The notes: generated by a model not told the origin, from the sequence alone. Positions 28,945 through 38,144 are shown, counted from the first letter of the stretch. The stretch: 64,000 nucleotides of DNA from Saccharopolyspora hirsuta (GCF_008630535.1 NZ_VWPH01000011.1:186001-250000), one strand, 5' to 3'. A program made the numbers and translations.

Positions 28945-29394
28945 TCACCGGCCCGGGGGCTGGTCGCGCAGCACGCAGGTCAGGCGCGCGGTGCAGGTCC
29001 GGCGGTCCTTCTCATCGGTGACGACGATCTCGTAGGTCGAGGTGGAGCGGCCCCGGTGCACCGGCGTCGCGACCCCGGTGACCTTGCCCTCGGTGGCGGC
29101 GCGGTGGTGGGTGCAGGCCAGCTCCAGGCCGACCGCGATGCGCCCCTCCCCGGCGTTGAGCGCGGCGGCGATGGACCCCAGCGTCTCGGCCAGCGCCGCG
29201 TTCGCCCCGCCGTGCAGCAGCCCGTAGGGCTGCCGGTTGCCCGCGACCGGCATGGTCGCCACCACCCGATCGGGTTGCAACGTCACGTACTCGATCCCGA
29301 GCTTGTCGGCCAGCTGCTCCTCGGCGGCCGACAGCATCTCGATCGACAGGCCGTTCTCGCTGGTCAGCGGCTCACCGCTGGTCACCTCTGCCAC
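28945..29394 (-). CDS. Hotdog-fold thioesterase (PaaI family)
   Basis: 149 residues from a GTG with a GGGAGG ribosome site. The hotdog fold carries the PaaI-type active segment PYGLLHGGANAALAETLGSI, where the HGG turn and the following acidic residue are the catalytic site, and the family end HRGRSTSTYEIVVTDE. It hydrolyses an acyl-CoA thioester in the cytoplasm; the natural acyl group is not predictable. It is divergent from polA, with 62 bp between the starts, as in many actinobacteria. Confidence 0.85.
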   Translation of the reverse strand: MAEVTSGEPLTSENGLSIEMLSAAEEQLADKLGIEYVTLQPDRVVATMPVAGNRQPYGLLHGGANAALAETLGSIAAALNAGEGRIAVGLELACTHHRAATEGKVTGVATPVHRGRSTSTYEIVVTDEKDRRTCTARLTCVLRDQPPGR

Positions 29395-29456
29395 CCCTGT
29401 TTCCTCCCGTCGCCTCCGGTCACGAGCTGTCGGGGCCTCAGCCTAGACTCGCCGCC

Positions 29457-32150
29457 GTGACGCATTCCGAGGACCGACGCCTGCTGCTCATCGACGGCCA
29501 CTCGATGGCCTACCGCGCCTTCTACGCCCTGCCGAAGGAGAACTTCCAGACCGGCACCGGCCAGCACACCAACGCGGTCTACGGCTTCACCTCGATGCTG
29601 ATCAACCTGCTCCGCGACGAGCAGCCCACCCACCTGGCGGTGGCCTTCGACGTCTCGCGCAAGACCTTCCGCAGCGAGGCGTTCACCGAGTACAAGGCCA
29701 ACCGAAGCAGCACGCCCGACGAGTTCCGCGGCCAGGTCAGCCTGATCCAGGACGTGCTCGGCGCGCTGAACATCCCGGTGCTGAGCAAGGAGAACTACGA
29801 GGCCGACGACGTCATCGCGACGCTGACCACCCAGGCCACCGGCGCGGGCTTCAAGGTCTCCATCTGCACCGGCGACCGCGACGCGCTGCAGCTGGTCACC
29901 GACGACGTCACCGTGCTGTACCCGACGAAGGGCGTCTCCGAGCTGACCCGCTTCACCCCGCAGGCGGTGGAGGACAAGTACGGCCTGACCCCGCAGCAGT
30001 ACCCGGACTTCGCCGCGCTGCGCGGCGACCCGTCGGACAACCTGCCGAAGATCCCCGGCGTGGGGGAGAAGACGGTCACCAAGTGGATCCAGCAGTACGG
30101 CTCGCTGGCCGAGCTGGTGGACCGCGCGGACGAGGTCAAGGGCAAGGCCGGTCAGGCGCTGCGCGACCACCTGTCCTCGGTGCTGCTCAACCGGCAGCTG
30201 ACCGAGCTGGTGCGCGACGTGGAGCTGGAGGCCGGGCCGGACGAGCTCGCGGTGCGCGCCTGGGACCGCGACGCCGTGCACCGACTGTTCGACGACCTGG
30301 AGTTCCGCGTGCTGCGGGACCGGCTGTTCGCGACGCTGTCCAGCGCCGAACCGGAGGTCGAGGAGGGCTTCGAGATCTCCGGCGGCGTGGTGCAGCCCGG
30401 GCAGCTGCCCGCCTGGCTGGACAAGCACGCCCGCAACGGCAACCGCGTCGGCTTGGCGTTCACCGGGCAGTGGGCGCGCGGCCGCGGTGACCTGACCGGC
30501 CTGGCGCTGGCCACCGCCGACGGCTCCGCCGCGTTCGTCGACGTCAGCGCGCTGACCGCCGAGGACGAGCAGGCGCTGGCGGGCTGGCTGGCCGACCCGG
30601 CGACCACCAAGGCGGCGCACGACGTCAAGGGCCCGCTGCACGCCATCCGCGACCGCGGCTGGACCCTGGCCGGGCTGACCAGCGACACCGCGCTGGCCGC
30701 CTACCTGGTGCGCCCGGGCCAGCGCTCCTTCGAGCTGCCCGACCTGGTGGTCCGCTACCTGCAGCGCGAGCTGCGCGCCGAGACCGGCGAGGAGGACGGC
30801 CAGCTGTCGCTGCTGGAGGACGAGTCGGGGGCCCGGGAGAAGGCCGCCGCGGCGGAGCTGGTCAAGGCGCGGGCGGTGGCCGAGCTGGCCGACGCGCTGG
30901 ACACCGAGCTGGACCGCATCGACAGCCGCGGCCTGCTCACCGACCTGGAGCTGCCGCTGCTGGTGGTGCTCAGCGAGCTGGAGGGCGCGGGCATCGCGGT
31001 CGACGCCGACCAGCTCGCCGAGCTCGGGGCGCACTTCGCCGCGCGCGTCAAGCAGGCCGCGCAGGAGGCCTACGGGGTGATCGGCAAGGAGATCAACCTC
31101 GGTTCGCCGAAGCAGCTGCAGGTGGTGCTGTTCGACGAGCTGAACATGCCGAAGACCAAGCGCACCAAGACCGGCTACACCACCGACGCCGAGGCGCTGC
31201 AGACGCTGTTCGAGAAGACCGAGCACCCGTTCCTGCAGCACCTGCTGGAGCACCGCGACGCCACCCGGCTGAAGACCACTGTGGACGGTCTGGTGAAGTC
31301 CATCTCGGACGACGGCCGGATCCACACCACGCTGAACCAGACCATCGCGGCCACCGGTCGGCTGTCCTCCACCGAGCCGAACCTGCAGAACATCCCGATC
31401 CGCACCGAGGAGGGGCGGCGGATCCGCGAGGTGTTCGTGGTCGGCGGCGGCTACGCGGAGCTGATGACCGCCGACTACAGCCAGATCGAGATGCGCATCA
31501 TGGCGCACCTGTCCGGCGACGAGGGGCTCATCGAGGCGTTCCGCAGCGGCGAGGACCTGCACAACTACGTGGCCTCGCGGGCCTTCGGGGTGCCGATCGA
31601 GGAGGTCGACCAGGAGCTGCGCCGCCGGGTCAAGGCGATGTCCTACGGCCTGGCCTACGGGCTGTCGGCCTACGGGCTGGCGCAGCAGCTGCGCATCTCG
31701 GCCGAGGAGGCGAAGGCGCAGATGGACGCCTACTTCGCCCGCTTCGGCCGGGTGCGCGACTACCTGCGGGAGGTCGTCGACCAGGCCCGCAAGGACGGCT
31801 ACACCTCGACGATCCTCGGCCGCCGCCGCTACCTGCCGGACCTGACCAGCGACAACCGGCAGCGCCGGGAGATGGCCGAGCGGATGGCGCTGAACGCGCC
31901 GATCCAGGGCAGCGCGGCGGACATCATCAAGGTCGCGATGCTGGGCGTGCACCGAGCGTTGCGGGACAACGACCTGCGGTCGCGGATGCTGCTGCAGGTG
32001 CACGACGAGCTCATCGTCGAGGTCGCCGAGGGCGAGCACGACGAGGTGGAGAAGCTGCTGCGCGAGCAGATGGGTTCGGCCTACGAGCTGTCGGTGCCGC
32101 TGGAGGTCTCGGTCGGCTCGGGTCGCTCCTGGGACGCCGCCGCCCACTGA
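29457..32150 (+). CDS. polA: DNA polymerase I
   Basis: 897 residues from a GTG. The N-terminal 5'-3' exonuclease (residues 1-300) is complete: LLLIDGHSMAYRAFYALP, YEADDVIATL, GDRDALQLV and GDPSDNLPKIPGVGEKT. The middle domain (about 310-500) has no DxE exonuclease motif, so proofreading is probably absent, as is usual in actinobacterial PolA. The polymerase domain keeps motif A (TADYSQIEMRIMAHLSG), the O-helix (RRVKAMSYGLAYGLSAYGLA) and motif C (LQVHDELIVEV). It fills gaps in repair and removes RNA primers. Confidence 0.97.
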   Translation: MTHSEDRRLLLIDGHSMAYRAFYALPKENFQTGTGQHTNAVYGFTSMLINLLRDEQPTHLAVAFDVSRKTFRSEAFTEYKANRSSTPDEFRGQVSLIQDVLGALNIPVLSKENYEADDVIATLTTQATGAGFKVSICTGDRDALQLVTDDVTVLYPTKGVSELTRFTPQAVEDKYGLTPQQYPDFAALRGDPSDNLPKIPGVGEKTVTKWIQQYGSLAELVDRADEVKGKAGQALRDHLSSVLLNRQLTELVRDVELEAGPDELAVRAWDRDAVHRLFDDLEFRVLRDRLFATLSSAEPEVEEGFEISGGVVQPGQLPAWLDKHARNGNRVGLAFTGQWARGRGDLTGLALATADGSAAFVDVSALTAEDEQALAGWLADPATTKAAHDVKGPLHAIRDRGWTLAGLTSDTALAAYLVRPGQRSFELPDLVVRYLQRELRAETGEEDGQLSLLEDESGAREKAAAAELVKARAVAELADALDTELDRIDSRGLLTDLELPLLVVLSELEGAGIAVDADQLAELGAHFAARVKQAAQEAYGVIGKEINLGSPKQLQVVLFDELNMPKTKRTKTGYTTDAEALQTLFEKTEHPFLQHLLEHRDATRLKTTVDGLVKSISDDGRIHTTLNQTIAATGRLSSTEPNLQNIPIRTEEGRRIREVFVVGGGYAELMTADYSQIEMRIMAHLSGDEGLIEAFRSGEDLHNYVASRAFGVPIEEVDQELRRRVKAMSYGLAYGLSAYGLAQQLRISAEEAKAQMDAYFARFGRVRDYLREVVDQARKDGYTSTILGRRRYLPDLTSDNRQRREMAERMALNAPIQGSAADIIKVAMLGVHRALRDNDLRSRMLLQVHDELIVEVAEGEHDEVEKLLREQMGSAYELSVPLEVSVGSGRSWDAAAH

Positions 32151-32704
32151 GGACCGGTTTCCCCGGGGGAGCCCGACTTGCGCGATTTCAATGGAAATCG
32201 GAGGTCTGATTTCCATTGAAATTGTTCATCCCTGTCTGTGGACCGCAGCTGCGAAGGGCGTCCGGCACCGGTCGGCAGGTGTCGCATGCGCCGCAGGCGC
32301 ATAGCCCACCCTCGCAGCTTGCACCGCCGCGGGTTCACGGTGCCCACCCCTCTGGGGTTCCTTCCGGCGAGGACGGCCCTGACGCCGTGTATCGGGTCAT
32401 ACATCAGTCAGGGCACCCGGAGTCCAGGCGGGCGCTGAGGTTCCGCTACCGGCACCGCCACGCAGAACGAGGCTGGAAAAACCTCAGTGAAATCGCGGAC
32501 CACACGGGGCGAGCAGGTTGCGGGTCAGTCACGAAGTCGGTGTTGTGCCGGTGCCGGGGCGGCCGGACCCCCTTGAATGGCGGACATCACCGTCGGTGCC
32601 CCCGCCCTCCCCCGCGGTCGATCGGTGCGGATAGCCTGCCGTACGCGTGACCGGGCGCGGCGGGGGCATCTCGAGCCGCCACCACGCCGACCTCGAGGAG
32701 GAGC
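32151..32704. other. Gap between polA and the VOC gene
   Basis: 554 bp. Most of it (32180-32498) is repeat copy B. The remaining ~200 bp (32499-32704) shows no supported gene apart from the VOC ribosome site at its end. Confidence 0.6.
32180..32498 (-). repeat. Dispersed structured repeat, copy B
   Basis: A reverse-oriented copy of the element at 53404-53705. It starts GCGATTTCAATGG, has the inner dyad CAATGGAAATC..GATTTCCATTG (32190-32219), the ATGCGCC/GGCGCAT hairpin and the GCCCTGAC/GTCAGGGC stem, and ends GTGAAATCGCGG. It is about 17 bp longer than copy C, and one outer hairpin arm has decayed. Confidence 0.75.
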
Positions 32705-33100
32705 ATGATCAACATCGACAGAGTGGACCACCTGGTCCTCACCGTCGCCGATGTCGATCGGGCAGTGCAGTTCTACGAGCAGATCCTCGGCATGACGCCG
32801 GTGACGTTTCCCGGCGAGCGCCGGGCGGTGAGCTTCGGCGGTCAGACCCTCAAGCTGCACGCGGCCAGCGAGCTGGTGGAGCCGACCGCGACGCACCCGG
32901 TGCCCGGCTCGGCGAACCTGTGCTTCGTGACCACCAACGCGCTCAGCGAGGTGCAGGAGCACCTGCGCGCCAACGAGGTGTGGATCGAGGAGGGCCCGGT
33001 CAGCCGCATCGGCTCGCAGGGCCCGATCACGTCGCTGTACCTGCGCGACCCGGACGGCAACCTGATCGAGATCGCCCGCTACGACGAGCCCGAGGAGTAG
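32705..33100 (+). CDS. VOC-family protein (glyoxalase/dioxygenase fold)
   Basis: 131 residues with a strong GAGGAGGAG ribosome site before the ATG. One VOC unit pair: DHLVLTVADVDRAVQFYEQI, then the second half ending LYLRDPDGNLIEIARY. The metal ligands are likely His in VDHLVL and Glu in LIEIARY. It resembles small glyoxalase/bleomycin-resistance proteins; the substrate is unknown. The MerR regulator follows 42 bp later. Confidence 0.85.
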   Translation: MINIDRVDHLVLTVADVDRAVQFYEQILGMTPVTFPGERRAVSFGGQTLKLHAASELVEPTATHPVPGSANLCFVTTNALSEVQEHLRANEVWIEEGPVSRIGSQGPITSLYLRDPDGNLIEIARYDEPEE

Positions 33101-33106
33101 CGGAGT

Positions 33107-33131
33107 GGACCTTGTCCCCGGGGCAAGGTCC
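33107..33131 (+). promoter_or_regulatory. MerR-type operator
   Basis: GGACCTTG-9 bp-CAAGGTCC with a TCCCCGGGG centre. It is the classic dyad of MerR-family promoters, placed 12 bp before the start of the MerR gene, so autoregulation is likely and the message may be nearly leaderless. Confidence 0.65.
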
Positions 33132-33142
33132 AGACTGGCCCC

Positions 33143-33952
33143 ATGCTCAGCATCGGGGAATTCGCCCAGTTGACCGGTTTGAGCGCGAAGGCGCTCCGGA
33201 TCTACGACAAGCAGGGGCTGCTGGAACCGGCCGATGTGGACCCGTGGTCGAACTACCGCCGCTACTCGGCGGGCCAGCTGGAAACCGCGATCCGGTTGAA
33301 GGCGCTGCGCGCCGCCGACGTCGGTCTGGCCGAAGCGCAGCGCGCTCTGCGCGGCAGCGAGGAAGCGACGGCGGTGCTCGCGGAGCACCGCGAGCGGGTG
33401 GCCGCGGAGCGCGCTCGGCAGGACGAGGCGCTGGCAGCCGCGACGGCGCTCCTGGAGCGCCCCATCTGCTGGGACGTCCGGGAGCGGCAGGTCGAGGCGC
33501 AGCACTGGGTCGGCGCGGCGCTCCCGGTGGACGACGACCTCGCCGACGAGCAGGCCGATCTGGCCTTCGGCGCCTTGTTCCGAGCGCTGGCGGCGGAGGA
33601 CAACCCGCCGACCGGGCCGTTCTGGTCGTCGATGCGGGCCGGGTCCGGCGAGGACGAGGTCGAGCTGCTGTGCTGCTGGCCCGTCGCGCGGGCGGTGGCG
33701 CCGGACTGGTCCGTCCCGGGCGTCTCGGTGGTGCGCGGTGAGGTCCGCGCCGGGCGGGAGCTCGTGGTGGGGTGGCGCTACGACCAGGACGTCCCGGTGG
33801 TGGACTCGGCGGTGCACCCGGCGGTCGTGGCGCTGCTGGCCGAGGCGGAGCGGCGCGGGGCGGAGGTCGACCTGGCGGCGGTGCGCCAGATCGGGCAGCT
33901 GGACGAGACCGGGGACGCGGTCGGCATGGAGGTCGCCCTCCCGCTGGTCTGA
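33143..33952 (+). CDS. MerR-family regulator with GyrI-like effector domain
   Basis: 269 residues. The N-terminal MerR winged HTH reads MLSIGEFAQLTGLSAKALR, then IYDKQGLLEPADVDPWSNYR. The dimerisation coiled coil spans about residues 75-115. The C-terminal 150 residues (VEAQHWVGAALPVDDDLADE to EVALPLV) fit the GyrI-like small-molecule binding fold found in BmrR-type multidrug sensors. It may sense a hydrophobic or cationic compound. The preceding dyad is its likely own operator; no efflux pump lies beside it. Confidence 0.82.
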   Translation: MLSIGEFAQLTGLSAKALRIYDKQGLLEPADVDPWSNYRRYSAGQLETAIRLKALRAADVGLAEAQRALRGSEEATAVLAEHRERVAAERARQDEALAAATALLERPICWDVRERQVEAQHWVGAALPVDDDLADEQADLAFGALFRALAAEDNPPTGPFWSSMRAGSGEDEVELLCCWPVARAVAPDWSVPGVSVVRGEVRAGRELVVGWRYDQDVPVVDSAVHPAVVALLAEAERRGAEVDLAAVRQIGQLDETGDAVGMEVALPLV

Positions 33953-34106
33953 CCGGTCGACGCAGGATTCGGCATATACCACGGAGGTTGTGACCTCGCT
34001 CGCCGGAATGCGGCCGATCGGGTGCTGATCGCCTGATCGTGTCCTGGGGCGCACCGATAGCGTTCGGCAGGTCGGAGCACGTGCATCCAGCTTGTCGGGG
34101 GCAATG

Positions 34107-35456
34107 AACGTGGGTTTCGCCGCCTCGGAGTTCACCCGTGACACGGCAGGCTTCCTCTTCCTGGAAGGGCAGCTCGTCGAGGCCTTCGACGGGCCGGTGG
34201 ACGTGGGGGACGAACGGCAGTGGCTGGCGTGGCTGGCCGCGGAGTCGGCCAGGAGCGGGTGCGGCCGGGAGCAGCTCGCCACCGCGCTGGTCGCGCACTG
34301 CCACGACGAGGGCATCCAGGTCCCCGGGCCAGACCAGGCCCGCTGCGTGGCGGCGAACGCGCTGCAGGACTTCGAAGTGCTGCTCTGCCACCGCGTCGCG
34401 GACCGGCTCGGCGACGCGGCCGAGCAGCTGGAGGAGCTGCTGGCGGAGGCCGCGGCCGGTCGCGGCTGGCTGCTGGCCGAGCTGCGGTCCGAGGTCGGCC
34501 CGATCGATCTGCGCTCGTTGGTCCGCGAGCTGGACGACATCATGTCGTTGCAGGCGCTGGGGCTGCCGACCGATCTCGCGGCCGGTTCGGATCACTGCTG
34601 GCTGCGGGCCCTGCTGACGGAGGCGGAGAAGCTGACCGCCGTGCGCCGGTTGCGCCTGCCCGCCGACGTCTTCGCGGATTTCCCGGCGGAGCTGGTGGCC
34701 GCGTGGGGCGCGCGGGCGGCCGGTGCGCAGACCGGCGAGCTGCAGGCCCTGCCGCGCGCAGTGCGGGTCACGCTGCTGAGCGCGCTGTGCGAGGTGCGCC
34801 GGGCGGAGATCACCGACCTGCTCGGGCACGCGCTGGTCGGCCTGCTGCACCAGATCCGGGCCCGCGCGGAGCTCCGGCTCGGCGCTGCGGCCGACGACGT
34901 GTCGCTGCCCAGCCCGATGCGCGACGTGCTGCTGCTCAAGCTCGTCGAAGCCGCCGTCGAGCATCCCGACGACACCGTGCGCGCGGCGCTGTTCCCGGTC
35001 GCCGGGGAGCAGCTGCTGAGGCAGCTGATGCTGGACAGCGCCGCCCGCGTCGCCGAGCGCACCCGGCGCAAGCGGACGGCTCTGCGGGGTGCCTATTCGG
35101 CCTGCCACCAGCAGTTGTTCCGGTTGGTGCTGGCGAGCCTGGAGTTCCGCAGCCGGGACGTCGACTGCTGGCCGCTCCTGGCCGCGCTGGGGGAGCTGAT
35201 CGGCGACTACACCGCCTGCTGGGGGACGGGGCGGTTCTACGAACCCGGCCACGGTGCCCCGCTGGAGGACGTCGTGCCGCCCGAGTGGCGGGCCGCCGTG
35301 GTGGACCGGGAGGGGCGCGTCGAGCGCATCGCCTACGAGTTCTGCGTGCTGGTGTCGCTGCGGGACCGGCTCTGCTCCCGCCAGGTCTACCTCGCGGACG
35401 CCCGGCGCTGGGGCGAACCTCCGGCAGCGCCCTCTGCGGGGGGACGGACCGGCTGA
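34107..35456 (+). CDS. Tn3-transposase N-terminal-half protein (no catalytic domain)
   Basis: About 449 residues from the ATG at 34104-34107 region (MNVGFAASEF); the frame opens at 34092. It matches only the N-terminal part of Tn3-family TnpA: LTAVRRLRLPADVFADFPA, LLSALCEVRRAEITDLLGHA, HPDDTVRAALFPVAGEQLLR, and a C-terminal RVERIAYEFCVLVSLRDRL. This is where a complete TnpA would continue into the DDE catalytic domain. Instead it ends in a stop inside a terminator hairpin. There are no internal stops or frameshifts and codon use looks normal, so it may be a domesticated DNA-binding fragment, or a very recent truncation. No Tn3 ends or resolvase are seen. Confidence 0.7.
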   Translation, partial: NVGFAASEFTRDTAGFLFLEGQLVEAFDGPVDVGDERQWLAWLAAESARSGCGREQLATALVAHCHDEGIQVPGPDQARCVAANALQDFEVLLCHRVADRLGDAAEQLEELLAEAAAGRGWLLAELRSEVGPIDLRSLVRELDDIMSLQALGLPTDLAAGSDHCWLRALLTEAEKLTAVRRLRLPADVFADFPAELVAAWGARAAGAQTGELQALPRAVRVTLLSALCEVRRAEITDLLGHALVGLLHQIRARAELRLGAAADDVSLPSPMRDVLLLKLVEAAVEHPDDTVRAALFPVAGEQLLRQLMLDSAARVAERTRRKRTALRGAYSACHQQLFRLVLASLEFRSRDVDCWPLLAALGELIGDYTACWGTGRFYEPGHGAPLEDVVPPEWRAAVVDREGRVERIAYEFCVLVSLRDRLCSRQVYLADARRWGEPPAAPSAGGRTG

Positions 35457-35469
35457 CCGGTCCGTCCCC
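35440..35469. terminator. Bidirectional terminator between convergent genes
   Basis: Perfect 13-bp arms GGGGACGGACCGG and CCGGTCCGTCCCC around a CTGA loop that holds the stop codon of the Tn3-like gene. The YhgE/Pip gene ends 8 bp further on the other strand. Confidence 0.85.
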
Positions 35470-35476
35470 TCCGGGA

Positions 35477-37498
35477 TCAGAGCGAGAGCTCGGGCTTCAG
35501 GCGGGCCGGGGTCCAGACCCGCTGGCGCCAGGCGGCGATCGTGCTCAGCAGGAGCGCCGCGACGAGGTAGCTCGCCAGCACCGCCACCGAGGTGCCCACC
35601 GCGCCCATGTCACCGCCGTAGAGCAGGTGGCGCAGGCCGCTGACCACGTAGCCCAGCGGCAGCACCTGGTGCAGCGGGTGCAGCGGTTCCGGGATGGTCT
35701 GCCACGGGAACGTGCCACCCGCGGTGACCAGCTGCAGCACCAGCACGACCAGGGCGATGAACTTGCCCTTCGGGCCGAACGCGGCGTTGAGCGAGTGCAC
35801 GACCGCGGTGAACGCGAACGAGGTCAGCACCAGGAAGCCCAGCGTCCGCCAGGTGTGCGCCGGGTGCACGCCCACTGCGTACACCACGACCAGGTACAGC
35901 AGCACCGCCTGCACCAGGCCGACGAGCGCGGCGGGCAGCCAGCCGCCGAGCGCGACGCGCCACGGCGCGACCCCGGCCGCCAGCGCGCGGCTGGACAGCG
36001 GCCGCATCAGCAGGAACAGCACGAACCCGCCGACCCACAGCGCCAGGCCCATGAAGTACGGGGCCAGCCCGGCGCCGTAGGTGTCGGCCTTGACCTGGGC
36101 CAGGGTGTCGACGGCCACCGGGTCGCCGATGGTGTCCGCGGTGGCGTCGCGGGTCGGCTCGTCGGGGTTGGGGATGTCGTTGACGCCCCGGCCCAGCTCG
36201 GTGGCCAGGGTGCTGGAGCCGTCCTTGAGCTGCCCGGACCCGTCGCGCAGCTGGTGGGCGCCACCGGCCAGCTGGTCGGCGCCCTCGGTGAGCTTCTTGG
36301 TGCCGGTGACCGCCTGCTGCTCGCCGTCGCGCACCTGCTTGGCGCCGTCGTCGACCTTGACCGAGCCGGTGGTGAGCTGGTCGATGGCCCCGGCCAGGGT
36401 GGGCATCCCGTTGGCCAGCTGGCGGGCGCCGCTGGCGACGTCGCGGGAACCGTTGGCCAGCTGGCGCAGCTGCCCGACCTGGCTCTGCACCTTGTCGTTG
36501 GCCTCGGTGATGGGGCTGTGCAGGTCGTCGAGACCGGCGGTGACCTTCTCGATGGTCGACTCGTCCACCCCGGCCTTGCGGAGCTGGTCGGCGATGCGGG
36601 TCTTGTGGCCGTCGAGGTGGTCCACGACCTCCTGGGCGGCGCTGCTCAGCGTCTCCGCCTTGGTGGCGAGCTGCTCGTTGCCGGCGGCGACCTTCTCGGC
36701 GCCGTCGGCCAGCTGCGCGCTCTTCTCCGGCAGCTGCGCGGTCTTCGGCTGGATCTGCGACAGCCCGTTGCGCAGCTGCCCGGTTCCGTCGGCGACCTGG
36801 CTCGCGCCGTCGGCGAGCTTGCGCTGGCCGTCGAGCAGCTGGTGGGCACCGGTGGCCAGCTGCGCCGAGCCCTGCTCGGCCTGGCCGAGGCCGTCGTAGA
36901 GCTGTCCGGCGCCGTCGGCGAGCTGCCCGGCTCCGTCGGCCGCTTCCTGCGTCTTGTCGTGCACCGTGGCGAACCCGAGCAGGAACTGCTTGGCCGCTTC
37001 GGTGCCCGCGCTGGCGGCGACGCCCTTGCGCACCTCGGAGGCCACCTTGTCGGCGATGGTGCCGACCAGGTAGTTGTTCGCGTCGTTGGTGATCAGCTGC
37101 AGCTTCGCCTGGCGCGGCTCGAAGTCGCCGGGGGAGAGCAGCGCCGCGGAGAAGTCCCGCGGCACCACCAGCGCGAAGGTGTACTCGCCGCTGGCCACGC
37201 CCTGCTGGGCGGTGCGCTCGTCGGTGCGCGACCAGTTGAACGAGCCGGAGTCGAGGAGCTCCTGGTAGACGTCCTGCCCGGCGTCCAGCCGGGTGCCGTC
37301 CTCGCGGTCCGCGCCGGTGTCGTCGATCACCACGGCGGCGGGCACCGAGTCGAGCTTCCCGTAGGGGTCCCAGTTCGCGTAGATGTACATGGCGCCGTAC
37401 AGCAGCGGCACCAGGGTGACCGCGAGCAGCGCCAGCTTGGGCAGCTTGCCGGAGGTGAGCCGGCGCAGCTCGGTGGCGGCGAGCCGGAGACTAGTCAT
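35477..37498 (-). CDS. YhgE/Pip-family membrane protein
   Basis: 673 residues. One membrane segment lies near the N-terminus (LALLAVTLVPLLYGAMYIYA) and five near the C-terminus (from YFMGLALWVGGFVLFLL onward). Between them is a large outside domain with many QLADGA.QL..G-type repeats, predicted as a long coiled or beta-helical stalk, as in YhgE/Pip and ABC-2-type exporters. It overlaps the preceding degenerate ABC ATPase gene by 8 bp, so the two are translationally coupled. Family relatives include the phage infection protein of Lactococcus and parts of type VII secretion apparatus. Its role here is unknown. Confidence 0.85.
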   Translation of the reverse strand: MTSLRLAATELRRLTSGKLPKLALLAVTLVPLLYGAMYIYANWDPYGKLDSVPAAVVIDDTGADREDGTRLDAGQDVYQELLDSGSFNWSRTDERTAQQGVASGEYTFALVVPRDFSAALLSPGDFEPRQAKLQLITNDANNYLVGTIADKVASEVRKGVAASAGTEAAKQFLLGFATVHDKTQEAADGAGQLADGAGQLYDGLGQAEQGSAQLATGAHQLLDGQRKLADGASQVADGTGQLRNGLSQIQPKTAQLPEKSAQLADGAEKVAAGNEQLATKAETLSSAAQEVVDHLDGHKTRIADQLRKAGVDESTIEKVTAGLDDLHSPITEANDKVQSQVGQLRQLANGSRDVASGARQLANGMPTLAGAIDQLTTGSVKVDDGAKQVRDGEQQAVTGTKKLTEGADQLAGGAHQLRDGSGQLKDGSSTLATELGRGVNDIPNPDEPTRDATADTIGDPVAVDTLAQVKADTYGAGLAPYFMGLALWVGGFVLFLLMRPLSSRALAAGVAPWRVALGGWLPAALVGLVQAVLLYLVVVYAVGVHPAHTWRTLGFLVLTSFAFTAVVHSLNAAFGPKGKFIALVVLVLQLVTAGGTFPWQTIPEPLHPLHQVLPLGYVVSGLRHLLYGGDMGAVGTSVAVLASYLVAALLLSTIAAWRQRVWTPARLKPELSL

Positions 37499-38144
37499 CG
37501 CAGGCCTTCGTGAAATCCGATGTGGACAGTTCGGGGTTGTCGGCGCCGATCCGGGCGGGCGTGACGCCCAGCTGGTCGGCCGAGTGCGGGGAGCAGAGGG
37601 CGATCACCGCCAGGCCGCGCTCGGCCTGTTGCACGGCCAGCGAGTACCAGCCGGTCGGGTCGCCGCTGTGGCGGTCCGGGCGGTCCAGGACCAGTGCTTT
37701 CGTGGTGCTGGACTCGCGGGCGAGCTCGATCAGCAGCTTGGTGCGCTCGAACGCGGCGAGGTTCTCGAAGCGCTCGTCGGCGTTGTACTCGCGCGTCGAC
37801 AGCCAGGCCCGGACCTTGCGCCGGGTGGACCAGCGACCGGCCAGGGTGAGGCCCTCGGCGACGACGTCGCGCACCGAGATCGACCCGTCGGGTTCGGTTA
37901 TCTCCGGCGCGTCGACCACCGAGACCTGCTGCCGCAGGGCTCCGGCGTCGAGCGCGCCGTCCAGGCGGACGGTGCCCTTGCCGGGGCGCAGCCGACCGGA
38001 CAGCACCAGCGCGAGCGCGGTGTGCCCGGAGTTCGGGTCGCCGGTCACCAGCAGCGCCTGCCCGCTGCGCACGCGCAGCGAGGTGGGTGCCAGCAGGGGG
38101 CCGTGCGCTCCGTTCACCTCGACGCCGGTGGCGACGATTTCCAA
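37491..38144 (-). CDS. Degenerate ABC-type ATPase paired with YhgE/Pip
   Basis: 217 residues from a TTG with a GAGGAG ribosome site. It looks like an ABC nucleotide-binding domain (LRVRSGQALLVTGDPNSG, then RLRPGKGTVRLDG), but the Walker A reads GDPNSGHTA, with His in place of the invariant Lys, no clear LSGG signature is seen, and the Walker B ALVLDRPD lacks the catalytic Glu. It probably binds nucleotide poorly or not at all. It sits between the GNAT gene (36 bp) and YhgE/Pip (8-bp overlap) in one operon, and may be a structural or regulatory partner. Confidence 0.72.
   Translation of the reverse strand: MEIVATGVEVNGAHGPLLAPTSLRVRSGQALLVTGDPNSGHTALALVLSGRLRPGKGTVRLDGALDAGALRQQVSVVDAPEITEPDGSISVRDVVAEGLTLAGRWSTRRKVRAWLSTREYNADERFENLAAFERTKLLIELARESSTTKALVLDRPDRHSGDPTGWYSLAVQQAERGLAVIALCSPHSADQLGVTPARIGADNPELSTSDFTKACDD

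Noticed and set aside
29382-32216. Minus-strand ORF of 944 codons across polA
   Set aside because: Antisense shadow of polA, with repetitive low-complexity translation.
34220-37513. Plus-strand ORF of 1,097 codons
   Set aside because: It runs across the Tn3-like gene in the wrong frame and then antisense to the YhgE/Pip gene; no domain features.
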